The translations under genes were made by a program, and so were the position numbers. The notes under the pieces are model-generated. The model saw only the letters and a list, made by a program, of their open reading frames with translations. It searched no databases and was not told the DNA's origin. Shown one piece after another: positions 1-8,512 of a stretch of 33,098 bases of DNA. The DNA comes from Akkermansia muciniphila (GTDB lineage Bacteria > Pseudomonadota > Gammaproteobacteria > Burkholderiales > Burkholderiaceae_C), in assembly GCA_943327015.2 (NCBI GenBank), contig CALPVM020000001.1, positions 1 to 33,098 on the forward strand, in the 5' to 3' direction. Every line of letters starts with the position of its first letter. Position 1 is the stretch's first letter.

Positions 1-176
1 CCTTGGACAATGGGCACCAGCTGATTGCATACTCAGCCGGTAAGATGCGCAAAAACCACATACGTATTTTGGCAGGTGACAGGGTTTCGTTAGAGTTATC
101 ACCATACGATCTTACGAAAGCACGTATTAACTTCCGACATATTGACGGTCGCGGTCCTGCTACTCCAAAACGTTAA
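1..176 (+). CDS. infA: Translation initiation factor IF-1, 3' part only (second, extended type)
   Basis: The reading frame enters from outside the window and ends at TAA 174-176. The visible residues include LDNGHQLIAYSAGKMRKNHI, RILAGDRV and SPYDLTKARI, which is the OB-fold of IF-1. IF-1 binds the 30S A site and works with IF-2 and IF-3 in translation initiation. The protein continues after the usual IF-1 end with a basic tail, HIDGRGPATPKR. From memory, this sequence style (RKNHIRILAGD and a C-terminal tail) is typical of the second IF-1 copy that many betaproteobacteria carry away from the ribosomal protein operon. The next gene here is a nitroreductase, not rpmJ or rpsM, which fits that copy. 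The start codon and ribosome binding site are outside the window. Confidence 0.93.
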   Translation, partial: LDNGHQLIAYSAGKMRKNHIRILAGDRVSLELSPYDLTKARINFRHIDGRGPATPKR

Positions 177-194
177 ATATAAATAAAGTTGTTT

Positions 195-830
195 ATGAAC
201 TTAAAACAGAATCTGGAATGGCGTTACGCAACTAAAAAGATGGATTCATTCCAAGTGGTAGCGCAAGATAAAGTGGATGCAATTTTAGAGGCTGTTCGTC
301 TAACAGCAACCTCCAGTGGATTACAACCATATGAAGTTATCGTTGTTACCAATCTTGAGGTACGCGAAAAAATTAAGGCTATTGCATGGAACCAGGCACA
401 AATCACAGATGGATCTCATTTGTTAGTTTTTGCTGCATGGGACGACTACACGGCTGAACGCATCAACAGTATGTTTGATTTGACCAACGAAGTTCGTGGG
501 TTTAAAAATGAAGGTTGGGAAAACTACCGTCAGATGCTGTTAAACACGTATCCAAAGCGTGGTGCTGAAATCAATTTTCAACATGCAGCACGGCAAGCTT
601 ATATCGGGCTGGGTACAGCACTGATTGCAGCTGCTAATGAAGAAGTTGATAGCACGCCTATGGAAGGTTTTGATCCAGAAGCGTTGGATGGCATTTTGGA
701 TTTGCGTGCGCGTGGTTTGCGCAGCGTTGTAATTCTGCCATTAGGCTACCGAGAGCAAGACAAAGATTGGCTTGTTAATTTAAAAAAGGTTCGTCGGCCT
801 TTTGATCAATTTGTAAGCGAAGTTAAATAA
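195..830 (+). CDS. NAD(P)H-dependent oxidoreductase, nitroreductase family
   Basis: This 211-residue protein has the size and pattern of the FMN-binding nitroreductase fold. The N-terminus has RYATKKMD, where the Arg would contact FMN phosphate in this family. It is followed by AVRLTATSSGLQPYEVIVV, the typical LAPSSxxxQPW-like segment. A late segment, GLRSVVILPLGYREQDKDW, matches the LPLGYR signature. Such enzymes use NAD(P)H to reduce quinones, nitro compounds or related substrates in the cytoplasm; the substrate here is unknown. I chose ATG 195; a TTG two codons upstream (189) is possible, and neither has a clear Shine-Dalgarno sequence. It lies 18 bases after infA on the same strand and ends immediately before a strong hairpin. 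Confidence 0.88.
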   Translation: MNLKQNLEWRYATKKMDSFQVVAQDKVDAILEAVRLTATSSGLQPYEVIVVTNLEVREKIKAIAWNQAQITDGSHLLVFAAWDDYTAERINSMFDLTNEVRGFKNEGWENYRQMLLNTYPKRGAEINFQHAARQAYIGLGTALIAAANEEVDSTPMEGFDPEALDGILDLRARGLRSVVILPLGYREQDKDWLVNLKKVRRPFDQFVSEVK

Positions 831-859
831 AAAAAGGGAGTCTTAAAACTCCCTTTTTT
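831..859. terminator. Bidirectional intrinsic terminator between nitroreductase and gyrB
   Basis: The core stem is GGGAGT (836-841) paired with ACTCCC (848-853) around a 6-base loop. It is flanked by an A run (831-835) and a T run (854-859), which extend the stem. The A and T runs give a U tract on either strand, so it can serve both converging transcripts: the nitroreductase from the left and gyrB from the right. The gyrB stop lies at 884. Confidence 0.85.
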
Positions 860-883
860 GTGGTTAATAGTAGTTAGACGACG

Positions 884-3487
884 TTAAACATCGATATTGC
901 CTGCACGAAGTGCATTGGTTTCAATAAAATCACGGCGAGGCTCCACTTCATCACCCATGAGCATGGTGAATACGCGATCAGCTTCAATGGCATCATCAAT
1001 TTGAACACGTAATAAACGACGCACTGCCGGATCCATAGTGGTTTCCCACAGTTGTTCTGGATTCATTTCGCCAAGGCCTTTGTAGCGTTGACGTGCGGTA
1101 CTTTGTTCTGCTTGTGTAATGAGCCATGCCATGGCCTCACGAAAGTCGGAAACCTTTTCTTCCTTTGCGCGTTCTCCTTCCCCACGCATAACCTTTGCAC
1201 CATCGCTAAGCAGGCCTCTAAAGGTATTGGCGGCTTCTGCCAAGGCGGCGTAATCGGCACCATGCACAAAGTCTTGGGTTAGTACACTGCTTTTGACATT
1301 GCCATGGAAACGGCGACTGATACGTAAAATGGGCTTGTCATTGCGGGCATCAAATTCAGCTGTAACTTCGGCTGCAGAAGCGTTTGAACTGCTTTCAATC
1401 AACTGCAGTTGAGTTTGCAACAAAGCTGCAGAATTTTGCGCTTCGGCCATGGTGTCGAGTGCTAGTGTGACGCCATCTGCAATTGCACGCAGCGCTTCGG
1501 CATCCATAAAGTTCTTTAAGCGTGCAATCACGTTTTGCGCAATCTGGTGCTTACGCGCCAACTCAGCCAAAGTTTCGCCAGACAATGTAGTGCCGTTAGC
1601 GCCACCCGTAAAGACAGACGCATTGACCAATGCAATTCTTACCAAAAATGAATCTAGTGCAGCTGCATCTTTAAGATAAAGTTCTTCTTTGCCAGCTTTG
1701 ACCTTGTAGAGTGGTGGTTGGGCAATATAGATATGTCCTCGCTCTACCAACTCTGGCATTTGACGGTAGAAGAAGGTGAGAAGTAAAGTACGGATATGTG
1801 CACCATCAACGTCGGCATCGGTCATGATGATGATACGGTGGTAACGTAACTTGGCTACATTGAAGTCATCGCCACCAGTACTTCCACCTGCTTTACCAAT
1901 GCCAGTACCTAGCGCGGTAATAAGGGTCAGAATTTCATTACTGGTGAGCAGCTTTTCGTAACGCGCTTTTTCAACGTTGAGAATTTTGCCACGCAGTGGC
2001 AAAATGGCTTGAAATTTACGGTCACGCCCTTGTTTCGCAGAGCCACCGGCGGAGTCACCCTCGACAATGTAAATTTCGCAGGCGGCGGGGTCTTTTTCTT
2101 GGCAATCAGCAAGCTTACCCGGTAAACCCATGCCATCGAGTACACCTTTGCGACGTGTCATGTCGCGGGCTTTGCGGGCAGCTTCACGGGCACGGGCAGC
2201 TTCGATGATTTTGCCGACGATGGTTTTTGCATCATTCGGACGTTCTTGAAGATAGTCGGTGAGTAGTTTGCTCACAATATCTTCTACGGGACCACGGACT
2301 TCAGAGCTAACCAGTTTATCTTTGGTTTGACTACTGAATTTAGGTTCCGGAACTTTGACAGAAAGCACGCAGGTCAGGCCTTCTCGCATATCGTCGCCTG
2401 TAACTTCAACCTTGGCTTTTTTGGCTACTTCAGATTCATCAATGTACTTGTTGATAACGCGCGTCATGGCTGCACGAAGGCCGGTCAAATGGGTGCCCCC
2501 ATCGCGCTGTGGAATGTTATTGGTAAAACAGAGTACTTGTTCGTTGTATCCGCTGTTCCATTGCATGGCTACTTCAACGCCAATATTGGTTCCTTGATCG
2601 CTTTGGCGGTCTCCCATGGCATGAAACACATTGGGATGCAAAACTGTTTTGCCTTTATTGATAAAGTTAACAAATCCATGTACTCCGCCCGCGCCAGCAA
2701 AGTCATCTTCTTTGCCACTGCGTTCGTCTTTTAAACGAATGCGTACGCCATTATTCAAGAAACTGAGCTCACGCAGGCGTTTGGATAAAATCTCATAGTG
2801 AAAATCGTTGTTTTCTTTAAAGATTTCCGTATCTGGCAAAAAGTGGACTTCAGTGCCGCGTCGTTCAGTTTCACCAATCACTTTCATGGGTGAAACTTCA
2901 ATACCATTTTGGGATTCAGTAATACGGTTTTGAACAAAGCCTTTGCTGAATTCTAAAACGTGAACTTTTCCATCGCGCCGAATGGTGAGACGCAACATCT
3001 TGGACAATGCGTTAACGCAGCTCACACCAACGCCGTGTAAACCACCGGATACCTTGTAGCTGTTTTGGTTAAATTTGCCCCCAGCATGAAGCTCTGTTAA
3101 TGCAATTTCTGCCGCGCTGCGCTTGGGCTCGTGTTTATCATCTAACTTGACACCAGTTGGTATGCCGCGGCCATTGTCGACCACGCTGATGGAGTTATCT
3201 GAATGGATAGTTACCAGAATATCATCGCAATGACCAGCAAGTGATTCATCAATAGAATTGTCTACTACCTCAAATACCAAATGGTGCAGACCAGTGCCAT
3301 CGGATGTATCACCAATGTACATACCCGGACGTTTGCGTACAGCTTCTAACCCCTCTAGAATTTGAATGGCACCTTCGCCATAGGCTTCGGATGCGCCAGC
3401 CTGATTGGAATCGATAGCAGGTTGATAGTTGGAACTTTGTGCCCCTGTTTCATTGGGTTGCAATGGGGACGAATTTTCTTCGGACAT
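884..3487 (-). CDS. gyrB: DNA gyrase subunit B
   Basis: GyrB is the ATPase subunit of DNA gyrase, which introduces negative supercoils with GyrA. The 867-residue protein shows the GHKL ATPase motifs EVVDNSIDE, DNGRGIPTG and GGLHGVGVSCVNAL. The TOPRIM motifs EGDSAGGSAKQGRDR and TDADVDGAHIRTLL follow, and the C-terminal QRYKGLGEMN motif is present. It is longer than the usual 800-odd residues because of a polar tail of about 35 residues before AIQILEGLEAVRKRPGMYIG and an insert of roughly 100 residues in the TOPRIM region, as in many proteobacterial GyrB proteins. The start is ATG at 3485-3487, with only a weak Shine-Dalgarno sequence. It lies 25 bases after dnaN, with no recF between, so dnaA-dnaN-gyrB can form one transcription unit ending at the 831-859 hairpin. 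Confidence 0.98.
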   Translation of the reverse strand: MSEENSSPLQPNETGAQSSNYQPAIDSNQAGASEAYGEGAIQILEGLEAVRKRPGMYIGDTSDGTGLHHLVFEVVDNSIDESLAGHCDDILVTIHSDNSISVVDNGRGIPTGVKLDDKHEPKRSAAEIALTELHAGGKFNQNSYKVSGGLHGVGVSCVNALSKMLRLTIRRDGKVHVLEFSKGFVQNRITESQNGIEVSPMKVIGETERRGTEVHFLPDTEIFKENNDFHYEILSKRLRELSFLNNGVRIRLKDERSGKEDDFAGAGGVHGFVNFINKGKTVLHPNVFHAMGDRQSDQGTNIGVEVAMQWNSGYNEQVLCFTNNIPQRDGGTHLTGLRAAMTRVINKYIDESEVAKKAKVEVTGDDMREGLTCVLSVKVPEPKFSSQTKDKLVSSEVRGPVEDIVSKLLTDYLQERPNDAKTIVGKIIEAARAREAARKARDMTRRKGVLDGMGLPGKLADCQEKDPAACEIYIVEGDSAGGSAKQGRDRKFQAILPLRGKILNVEKARYEKLLTSNEILTLITALGTGIGKAGGSTGGDDFNVAKLRYHRIIIMTDADVDGAHIRTLLLTFFYRQMPELVERGHIYIAQPPLYKVKAGKEELYLKDAAALDSFLVRIALVNASVFTGGANGTTLSGETLAELARKHQIAQNVIARLKNFMDAEALRAIADGVTLALDTMAEAQNSAALLQTQLQLIESSSNASAAEVTAEFDARNDKPILRISRRFHGNVKSSVLTQDFVHGADYAALAEAANTFRGLLSDGAKVMRGEGERAKEEKVSDFREAMAWLITQAEQSTARQRYKGLGEMNPEQLWETTMDPAVRRLLRVQIDDAIEADRVFTMLMGDEVEPRRDFIETNALRAGNIDV

Positions 3488-3512
3488 GTATCAGTTTTCT
3501 ATAAAAAGCAGG

Positions 3513-4619
3513 TTAAATGCGCATTGGCATAATGACGTACTTGAAAGTTGTATTGTCTGGAATGGTGAACAAAGCAGAGCTGTTGCCATCGGCCAGTTCC
3601 ATTTTGACCATGTCTTGTGTCATGTTGCCAAGAGCATCAATCAGGTAGGTAACATTGAAGCCAATTTCAATCGCGTCTCCTGAGTAGTCGATGTCCAATT
3701 CGTCTATGGCCTCTTCTTGTTCTGCGTTGGTAGATGCGACGCGTAGACTGCCGGGTTCAACATTAAGACGTATTCCTTTGAATTTGTCGCTGGTTAAAAT
3801 TGCTGTACGTTGAAGTGTAGCAAGCAAGGCGGCACGTCCTAAAATGATACAGTTATGATGGTTTTTAGGAATAACACGGTTGTAGTCGGGAAATTTACCT
3901 TCTACTAATTTTGTGACAAACTCCATGCCGTCAAACGTGAATTTGGCTTGGTTATTGGCAAATTGCATGTCAATTGCGCCGTCTGCATCAGAGAGAAGGC
4001 GTTGCAATTCGAGAACCGTTTTACGGGGTAAGATAACTTCTTGTTTTGGCACATCGACATCTAAGGTTGCTGAAGCAAAAGCTAAACGATGACCGTCTGT
4101 TGCAACCAAACTTAGCTGATTTCCTTCCGCCACGAACAAAATACCATTGAGGTAGTAACGTATATCGTGAATTGCCATTGCAAAGGATACTTGGCTTAGA
4201 AGGCTTTTAAGGGTTTTTTGCGGTACGCTAAAAAGCGGACCAAAGTGTGCGGATTCTTGCACCAATGGAAAATCTACAGCGGGCATGGATTGCAGTGTAA
4301 ATTTGCTCTTACCACCTTTGAGTATCAGTTTGTTGTCTTTTGCTTCGAGTGAAACAATTTGCTCAGATGGTATGGTTCGCAAAATATCACTGATTTTTTT
4401 TGCCCCAACGGTTGTACTGATTGCTTCTTGGTCTCCACCTAAATCGGCCGTAGTGCGAATTTGAATTTCAAGATCACTAGTGGTGAACTGCAGGGAGGAA
4501 CCAACTTTTTGCAACAAGACATTCGCCAGAATTGGTAATGTATGCTTACGCTCAACAATACCTGATACAGATTGCAATACCGAAAGCACCTGGTCTTGCG
4601 TAGCCTTGAATACGATCAT
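3513..4619 (-). CDS. dnaN: DNA polymerase III subunit beta (sliding clamp)
   Basis: The 368-residue protein has normal length for the clamp and the expected opening, MIVFKATQDQVLSVLQSVSG. It also has the conserved segments LPILANVLL and EGKFPDYNRVIP, and ends with the typical YVIMPMRI. The protein forms a dimeric ring around DNA and tethers polymerase III and other partners. ATG at 4617-4619 is preceded on the minus strand by GAGGTTGAC, which contains a usable GAGG binding site. It lies 97 bases after dnaA and 25 bases before gyrB, on the same strand. Confidence 0.98.
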   Translation of the reverse strand: MIVFKATQDQVLSVLQSVSGIVERKHTLPILANVLLQKVGSSLQFTTSDLEIQIRTTADLGGDQEAISTTVGAKKISDILRTIPSEQIVSLEAKDNKLILKGGKSKFTLQSMPAVDFPLVQESAHFGPLFSVPQKTLKSLLSQVSFAMAIHDIRYYLNGILFVAEGNQLSLVATDGHRLAFASATLDVDVPKQEVILPRKTVLELQRLLSDADGAIDMQFANNQAKFTFDGMEFVTKLVEGKFPDYNRVIPKNHHNCIILGRAALLATLQRTAILTSDKFKGIRLNVEPGSLRVASTNAEQEEAIDELDIDYSGDAIEIGFNVTYLIDALGNMTQDMVKMELADGNSSALFTIPDNTTFKYVIMPMRI

Positions 4620-4716
4620 GTCAACCTCGTTTTTAAAAAAGAATGGAGCGCTATAAGCTTAGTATTTTCGTTTGTTTTTGCGTTAAAAGGCGGCTGATGA
4701 TGCATTGTTTCGTGTC

Positions 4717-6108
4717 TTATCCTTTTAAGGTTTGTTCCAGCACGTGCAATTGCTGATTTAACTCGGCCTGTTGTTGGCGTTCAGCGCCAATTTTTCGTAC
4801 AGCATGCAATACAGTGGTGTGGTCACGTCCACCAAACAGTTCACCAATTTCAGGTAAGCTCTTTTGAGTCATTTCTTTGGCCAGATACATGGCAATTTGG
4901 CGTGGCCGTGCGATGTTGTTAGGGCGTCGTTGGGAGTACATGTCTGCCACTTTGATTTTGTAAAAATCAGCGACAGTTTTTTGAATATTTTCAACCGAAA
5001 TTTGGCGGTTTTGGATGGCCAGTAAATCGCGCAAAGAATCACGTGCGAGCTGAATAGAAATTTCTTTTTGATTAAATTTTGAATATGCCAAAATTTTACG
5101 CAAGGCGCCCTCTAATTCACGGACGTTGGAGCGCACATTCTTGGCTACAAAAAATGCAACATCCTCTGGCATGATGGAGCCCTCTGAGTGCGCCTTATTG
5201 ATAAGAATTGCCACCCGCATTTCAAGTTCTGGTGGTTCAATGGCCACAGTTAAGCCAGAATCAAAACGTGACACCAAGCGCTCATGAATATCTGGTAAAC
5301 CCTTAGGATAGGTGTCGCTTGTCATCACAATGTGTGATTTTTTGGCAAGCAAAGCCTCAAAGGCATTAAAAAATTCTTCTTGGGTTCGGTCTTTGTTGGC
5401 TAAAAATTGTACGTCGTCGATGAGTAATAAATCCAGCGAGTGGTAGCGCTCCTTGAATTCGTCAAAGGTTTTACGTTGATAAGCTTTGACTACGTCAGAA
5501 ACGAATTGCTCAGCATGAATATAAAGTACGTTGGAGCCAGGTTTTTCGCTTAACAAGCGGTTACCCACAGCATGCATAAGGTGGGTTTTCCCCAGACCAA
5601 CTCCACCATAAATAAACAGTGGATTGTAGAGGTGGCCAGGCATAGAGGCGATATGCATAGCAGCGGCCCGTGCCATCCGGTTGGCAGAGCCTTCGACTAA
5701 GTTCTCGAACGTAAGAGAGGGGTTAATGCGATTTTTGGGCGTTGCGGATCGACGCTCTTCAAGTGGTTCGATACTTTCTTCTGCTACGAACCCGGTAAAA
5801 GTTGACACCGGTGAAGCAGTGGTAGTGGTGGGAGCACGCGGTGTGATTGTTAGCTCGACCAACACGGCTTGTCCGTAGAGTTTCTCTAGAAGCGTTGAAA
5901 TCTTTACGGCATATTGGGCGCGTACCCAATCAAGCTTGAAGCGGTTGGCAACATAAATGGTTACCTTGGAAAGATCGGGCGAAACAATGGCGCCAAGCGG
6001 TTTAATCCATGTATTAAATTGTTGTTCTGGCAAATCTTGAGCAAGATGCTCCAGACAACTTTGCCACAGACTGTTACCTAAATCTGTTTGTGAATCTTGG
6101 GCTGACAA
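4717..6108 (-). CDS. dnaA: Chromosomal replication initiator protein DnaA
   Basis: DnaA binds DnaA boxes, melts the origin and loads the helicase. In this 463-residue protein, domain I is SLWQSCLEHLAQDLPEQQF, domain II is a short Thr/Ala-rich linker (about 90-125), and domain III is the AAA+ ATPase. Walker A is GGVGLGKTH (about 168-176) and Walker B is LLLIDDVQF (about 227-235). Domain IV ends with the DNA-binding signature GGRDHTTVLHAVRKIG. The start codon is TTG (6106-6108), preceded by GGGAG at good spacing. No in-frame Met occurs before the domain I helix, so TTG is well supported. The upstream neighbour is divergent murU rather than rpmH. DnaA boxes in the gap suggest autoregulation, an origin role, or both. 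Confidence 0.98.
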   Translation of the reverse strand: MSAQDSQTDLGNSLWQSCLEHLAQDLPEQQFNTWIKPLGAIVSPDLSKVTIYVANRFKLDWVRAQYAVKISTLLEKLYGQAVLVELTITPRAPTTTTASPVSTFTGFVAEESIEPLEERRSATPKNRINPSLTFENLVEGSANRMARAAAMHIASMPGHLYNPLFIYGGVGLGKTHLMHAVGNRLLSEKPGSNVLYIHAEQFVSDVVKAYQRKTFDEFKERYHSLDLLLIDDVQFLANKDRTQEEFFNAFEALLAKKSHIVMTSDTYPKGLPDIHERLVSRFDSGLTVAIEPPELEMRVAILINKAHSEGSIMPEDVAFFVAKNVRSNVRELEGALRKILAYSKFNQKEISIQLARDSLRDLLAIQNRQISVENIQKTVADFYKIKVADMYSQRRPNNIARPRQIAMYLAKEMTQKSLPEIGELFGGRDHTTVLHAVRKIGAERQQQAELNQQLHVLEQTLKG

Positions 6109-6140
6109 ATGACGGGCTCCCGGAAAAGTGAAATTACGTC

Positions 6141-6149
6141 TGTGAATAG
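6141..6149 (-). promoter_or_regulatory. Weak DnaA box-like site
   Basis: TGTGAATAG on the plus strand matches the reverse complement of the DnaA box (TGTGGATAA) at seven of nine positions. It lies between dnaA and the better boxes. A site this weak could be chance; it is listed only because of its company. Confidence 0.3.
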
Positions 6150-6178
6150 TTTTATCGTAACAAGGTGACTATTGTAAA

Positions 6179-6187
6179 TTATCCAGA
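6179..6187 (+). promoter_or_regulatory. Near-consensus DnaA box
   Basis: TTATCCAGA differs from the strong consensus TTATCCACA at one base. It lies two bases before a perfect box in the same orientation, 71 bases upstream of the dnaA start codon. The close tandem pair is typical of dnaA promoter and origin sites. Confidence 0.6.
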
Positions 6188-6189
6188 GC

Positions 6190-6198
6190 TTATCCACA
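6190..6198 (+). promoter_or_regulatory. Perfect DnaA box
   Basis: TTATCCACA is an exact match to the high-affinity DnaA box. It sits in the divergent dnaA-murU gap, about 80 bases from the dnaA start. Known biology: DnaA represses its own promoter through such boxes, and origins often flank dnaA. With only one perfect and one near-perfect site in about 200 bases, I cannot say this is the full oriC. Confidence 0.75.
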
Positions 6199-6311
6199 GC
6201 GACATGGTAGATAAACCCGACAATCGTAATGACTGTACATTGCGTTATCCTATGCACATGAGCAACGAAATTACATTACAGGATCACAATTGGAGTTCAG
6301 GACAGCGATGT

Positions 6312-7094
6312 TTGAATGCCCCAGCCATGTTACTGGCAGCGGGAAGGGGTGAGCGCATGCGACCTCTCACAGACTCGGTGCCCAAGCCTTTGTTAAAGGT
6401 GCGCGGTAAGCCTTTGATGCTTTGGCATGCTGAGGCATTGGCCAAGGCTGGCTGCCCCAAAGTGGTGGTTAATACTGCATGGTTAGGTCAGCAAATTGAG
6501 CAAACCATGGGGAATGCATTAGTTTTGAAGCAAAACGAGCCGCAAAGTGGAAAAGCGGCGTCTATGCCAATAGCGTACTCACACGAAGCAATCGATTTTG
6601 GTCGGGCACTGGAAACGGCGGGCGGTATCGCGCGCGCGTTGCCATTGCTTGCTGATGAGGTGTTTTGGGTAGTTGCTGGTGACGTATTTATGCCGGGCTT
6701 TACGTTTGACTCAAAATCGGTAACACAATTTAAGCAGAGCGGAATGTTGGCACATATTTGGTTGGTACCTAACCCCGAACACAACCTTAAGGGTGATTTC
6801 GGTTTGGATCTAAATGCATTGCCACCGTTGGCGCAGAATTTGACGGAAGATACTACCCTACCCCGCTATACGTATTCGACCATTGGTTTGTACCGTAAAG
6901 AATTGTTTAGTGTACCGTGGTGTGATATTGAACCTGGTAATCCCAAAGGTGTGAGCGCACTTTTGGCGCCATTGCTGCGTGCCGCTATGCGCGATGGTTG
7001 TGTTAGTGCAGAACTTTACGATGGTGAGTGGACCGATGTTGGAACGCCAGAGCGATTGGCCAAGTTGAATGTTGATAACAGTGAAATGAATTAA
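6312..7094 (+). CDS. murU: N-acetylmuramate alpha-1-phosphate uridylyltransferase (MurU family nucleotidyltransferase)
   Basis: MurU makes UDP-MurNAc from MurNAc-1-phosphate and UTP in the cytoplasm, after AmgK in the peptidoglycan recycling shortcut. The protein has the sugar-nucleotidyltransferase signature MLLAAGRGERMRPLTDSVPK, followed by PLLKVRGKPL. It also has VVAGDVFMP, a variant of the VxxGD segment, and EWTDVGTPERL near the end. The frame is open much further upstream, with an ATG at 6258, but that adds 18 residues not expected in the family and has no binding site. TTG 6312 has AGGA eight bases before it and puts the start five residues before MLLAAG, so I prefer it; this choice is inference. 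pepP follows after 17 bases. Its usual partner amgK lies about 14 kb away on the same strand. Confidence 0.85.
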   Translation: MNAPAMLLAAGRGERMRPLTDSVPKPLLKVRGKPLMLWHAEALAKAGCPKVVVNTAWLGQQIEQTMGNALVLKQNEPQSGKAASMPIAYSHEAIDFGRALETAGGIARALPLLADEVFWVVAGDVFMPGFTFDSKSVTQFKQSGMLAHIWLVPNPEHNLKGDFGLDLNALPPLAQNLTEDTTLPRYTYSTIGLYRKELFSVPWCDIEPGNPKGVSALLAPLLRAAMRDGCVSAELYDGEWTDVGTPERLAKLNVDNSEMN

Positions 7095-7111
7095 TCTAAA
7101 GGTGGTGTAGC

Positions 7112-8500
7112 ATGGTTAAATCATCCGTTTATAGCCAGAGACGGGCACAATTGGCGTCACAGTTGGGTTCAGATGGAATAGCAATTTTGCCCACAGCATT
7201 TGAGAGGGCACGCAACCGCGACAGCGACTACCTGTACCGGCATGATAGTTATTTTTATTACCTTACCGGATTTTCAGAACCGAACGCATGGATATTGATA
7301 GACAGTAGTGGGCATACCACCCTGTTTTGTCAGCCCAAAGATATGGAGCGCGAAATATGGGATGGGATTCGCCTCGGTCCCGGCGCTGCCCAAGACAGCT
7401 TGGGTGTGGATGCTGCCTATTCGATCGCTGAACTAGAAGTACACATGCCACGGATGTTAGAAAATCGGGAGGTATTGTGGTACCCGATGGCAACCCATTC
7501 AGGTTTGGAGTCGCGTATAGAAGGATGGTTACAAAAGGTGCGATCCAGAGTGCGCTATGGCGCACTGTGCCCCGAACAGATACGAGATGTATGTGTTTTA
7601 CTGGATGAAATGCGTCTCATTAAAGACGAAACCGAGCAAGCCACGATGCGCAAAGCAGCGCAAATCAGTGCCCAAGCACATATTCGCGCAATGCAGTTAT
7701 GTGCCCGTATGCTGCGAGAGGGCAAGGATGTACGAGAATACCATCTGGATGCAGAGCTATTACATGCTTTTCGGCAGCATGGGTCTCAATATCCAGCATA
7801 CGCATCTATCGTTGCAGCAGGCGCAAATGCGTGCGTATTGCACTACCGCGCAGACAATGCAGCGGTAAATAATGGAGCATTGGTTTTAATTGACGCGGGA
7901 TGTGAACTTGATAGCTATGCGAGTGACATAACACGAACATTTCCGGCAAATGGTCAATTTACCGGGGCGCAAAGAGCGTTATACGATTTGGTAGAAGCAT
8001 CGCAACAAGCCGCAGTGGCGGCAACTCGTTCGGGGGCACGATTTACAGAGCCGCATGAGGCTAGTGTAAGGGTGTTGGCGCAAGGGATGCTGGATGTGGG
8101 GTTGCTAAATAAAGACAAAGTGGGTGGTCTTGATGATGTCATTGAAAAACGTGCCTATTTTCAGTTTTACATGCACCGCACCAGCCATTGGTTGGGAATG
8201 GACGTGCATGATTGTGGTAGCTATATTGAGCCTTCAGAAAAAGGACATTTGAACCACCGTAAAGATGCACTTACAGGTGAGGTCTTGTCTAACAGACCGG
8301 CGCGAATACTGCGGCCGGGTATGGTGCTAACCTTGGAGCCCGGTATTTATGTCCGGCCAGCAAGTGGAGTACCAGAACATTTTAATAACATAGGCATTAG
8401 GATTGAAGACGATGCCATTGTTACAAACACGGGTTGCGAGTTGATTAGCCGCGATGTACCAGTAAAAGCGCAAGCAATTGAAGAATTGATGCGTCCTTAA
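7112..8500 (+). CDS. pepP: Xaa-Pro aminopeptidase (M24B family)
   Basis: This 462-residue cytoplasmic metallopeptidase removes N-terminal residues that precede proline. The N-terminal AMP-N domain (1 to about 135) includes RNRDSDYLYRHDSYFYYLTGF. The C-terminal pita-bread domain carries the five metal ligands: D261 (LIDAG), D272 (SDITRTF), H359 (HRTSHWLGMDVHD), E409 (LEPGIYV) and E432 (IRIEDD). The length is normal for PepP. ATG 7112 follows AGGTGGTG, a good ribosome binding site. It lies 17 bases after murU, a neighbour pair common in betaproteobacteria. There, pepP is usually followed by ubiH; here it is followed by convergent signalling genes. Confidence 0.95.
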   Translation: MVKSSVYSQRRAQLASQLGSDGIAILPTAFERARNRDSDYLYRHDSYFYYLTGFSEPNAWILIDSSGHTTLFCQPKDMEREIWDGIRLGPGAAQDSLGVDAAYSIAELEVHMPRMLENREVLWYPMATHSGLESRIEGWLQKVRSRVRYGALCPEQIRDVCVLLDEMRLIKDETEQATMRKAAQISAQAHIRAMQLCARMLREGKDVREYHLDAELLHAFRQHGSQYPAYASIVAAGANACVLHYRADNAAVNNGALVLIDAGCELDSYASDITRTFPANGQFTGAQRALYDLVEASQQAAVAATRSGARFTEPHEASVRVLAQGMLDVGLLNKDKVGGLDDVIEKRAYFQFYMHRTSHWLGMDVHDCGSYIEPSEKGHLNHRKDALTGEVLSNRPARILRPGMVLTLEPGIYVRPASGVPEHFNNIGIRIEDDAIVTNTGCELISRDVPVKAQAIEELMRP

Positions 8501-8512
8501 ATGTAGTAACGC

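Noticed and set aside
2327..2734. Long open frame opposite gyrB
   Set aside because: It lies entirely within the clearly coding gyrB on the other strand, has no family likeness and no binding site; it is a shadow of gyrB codon usage.
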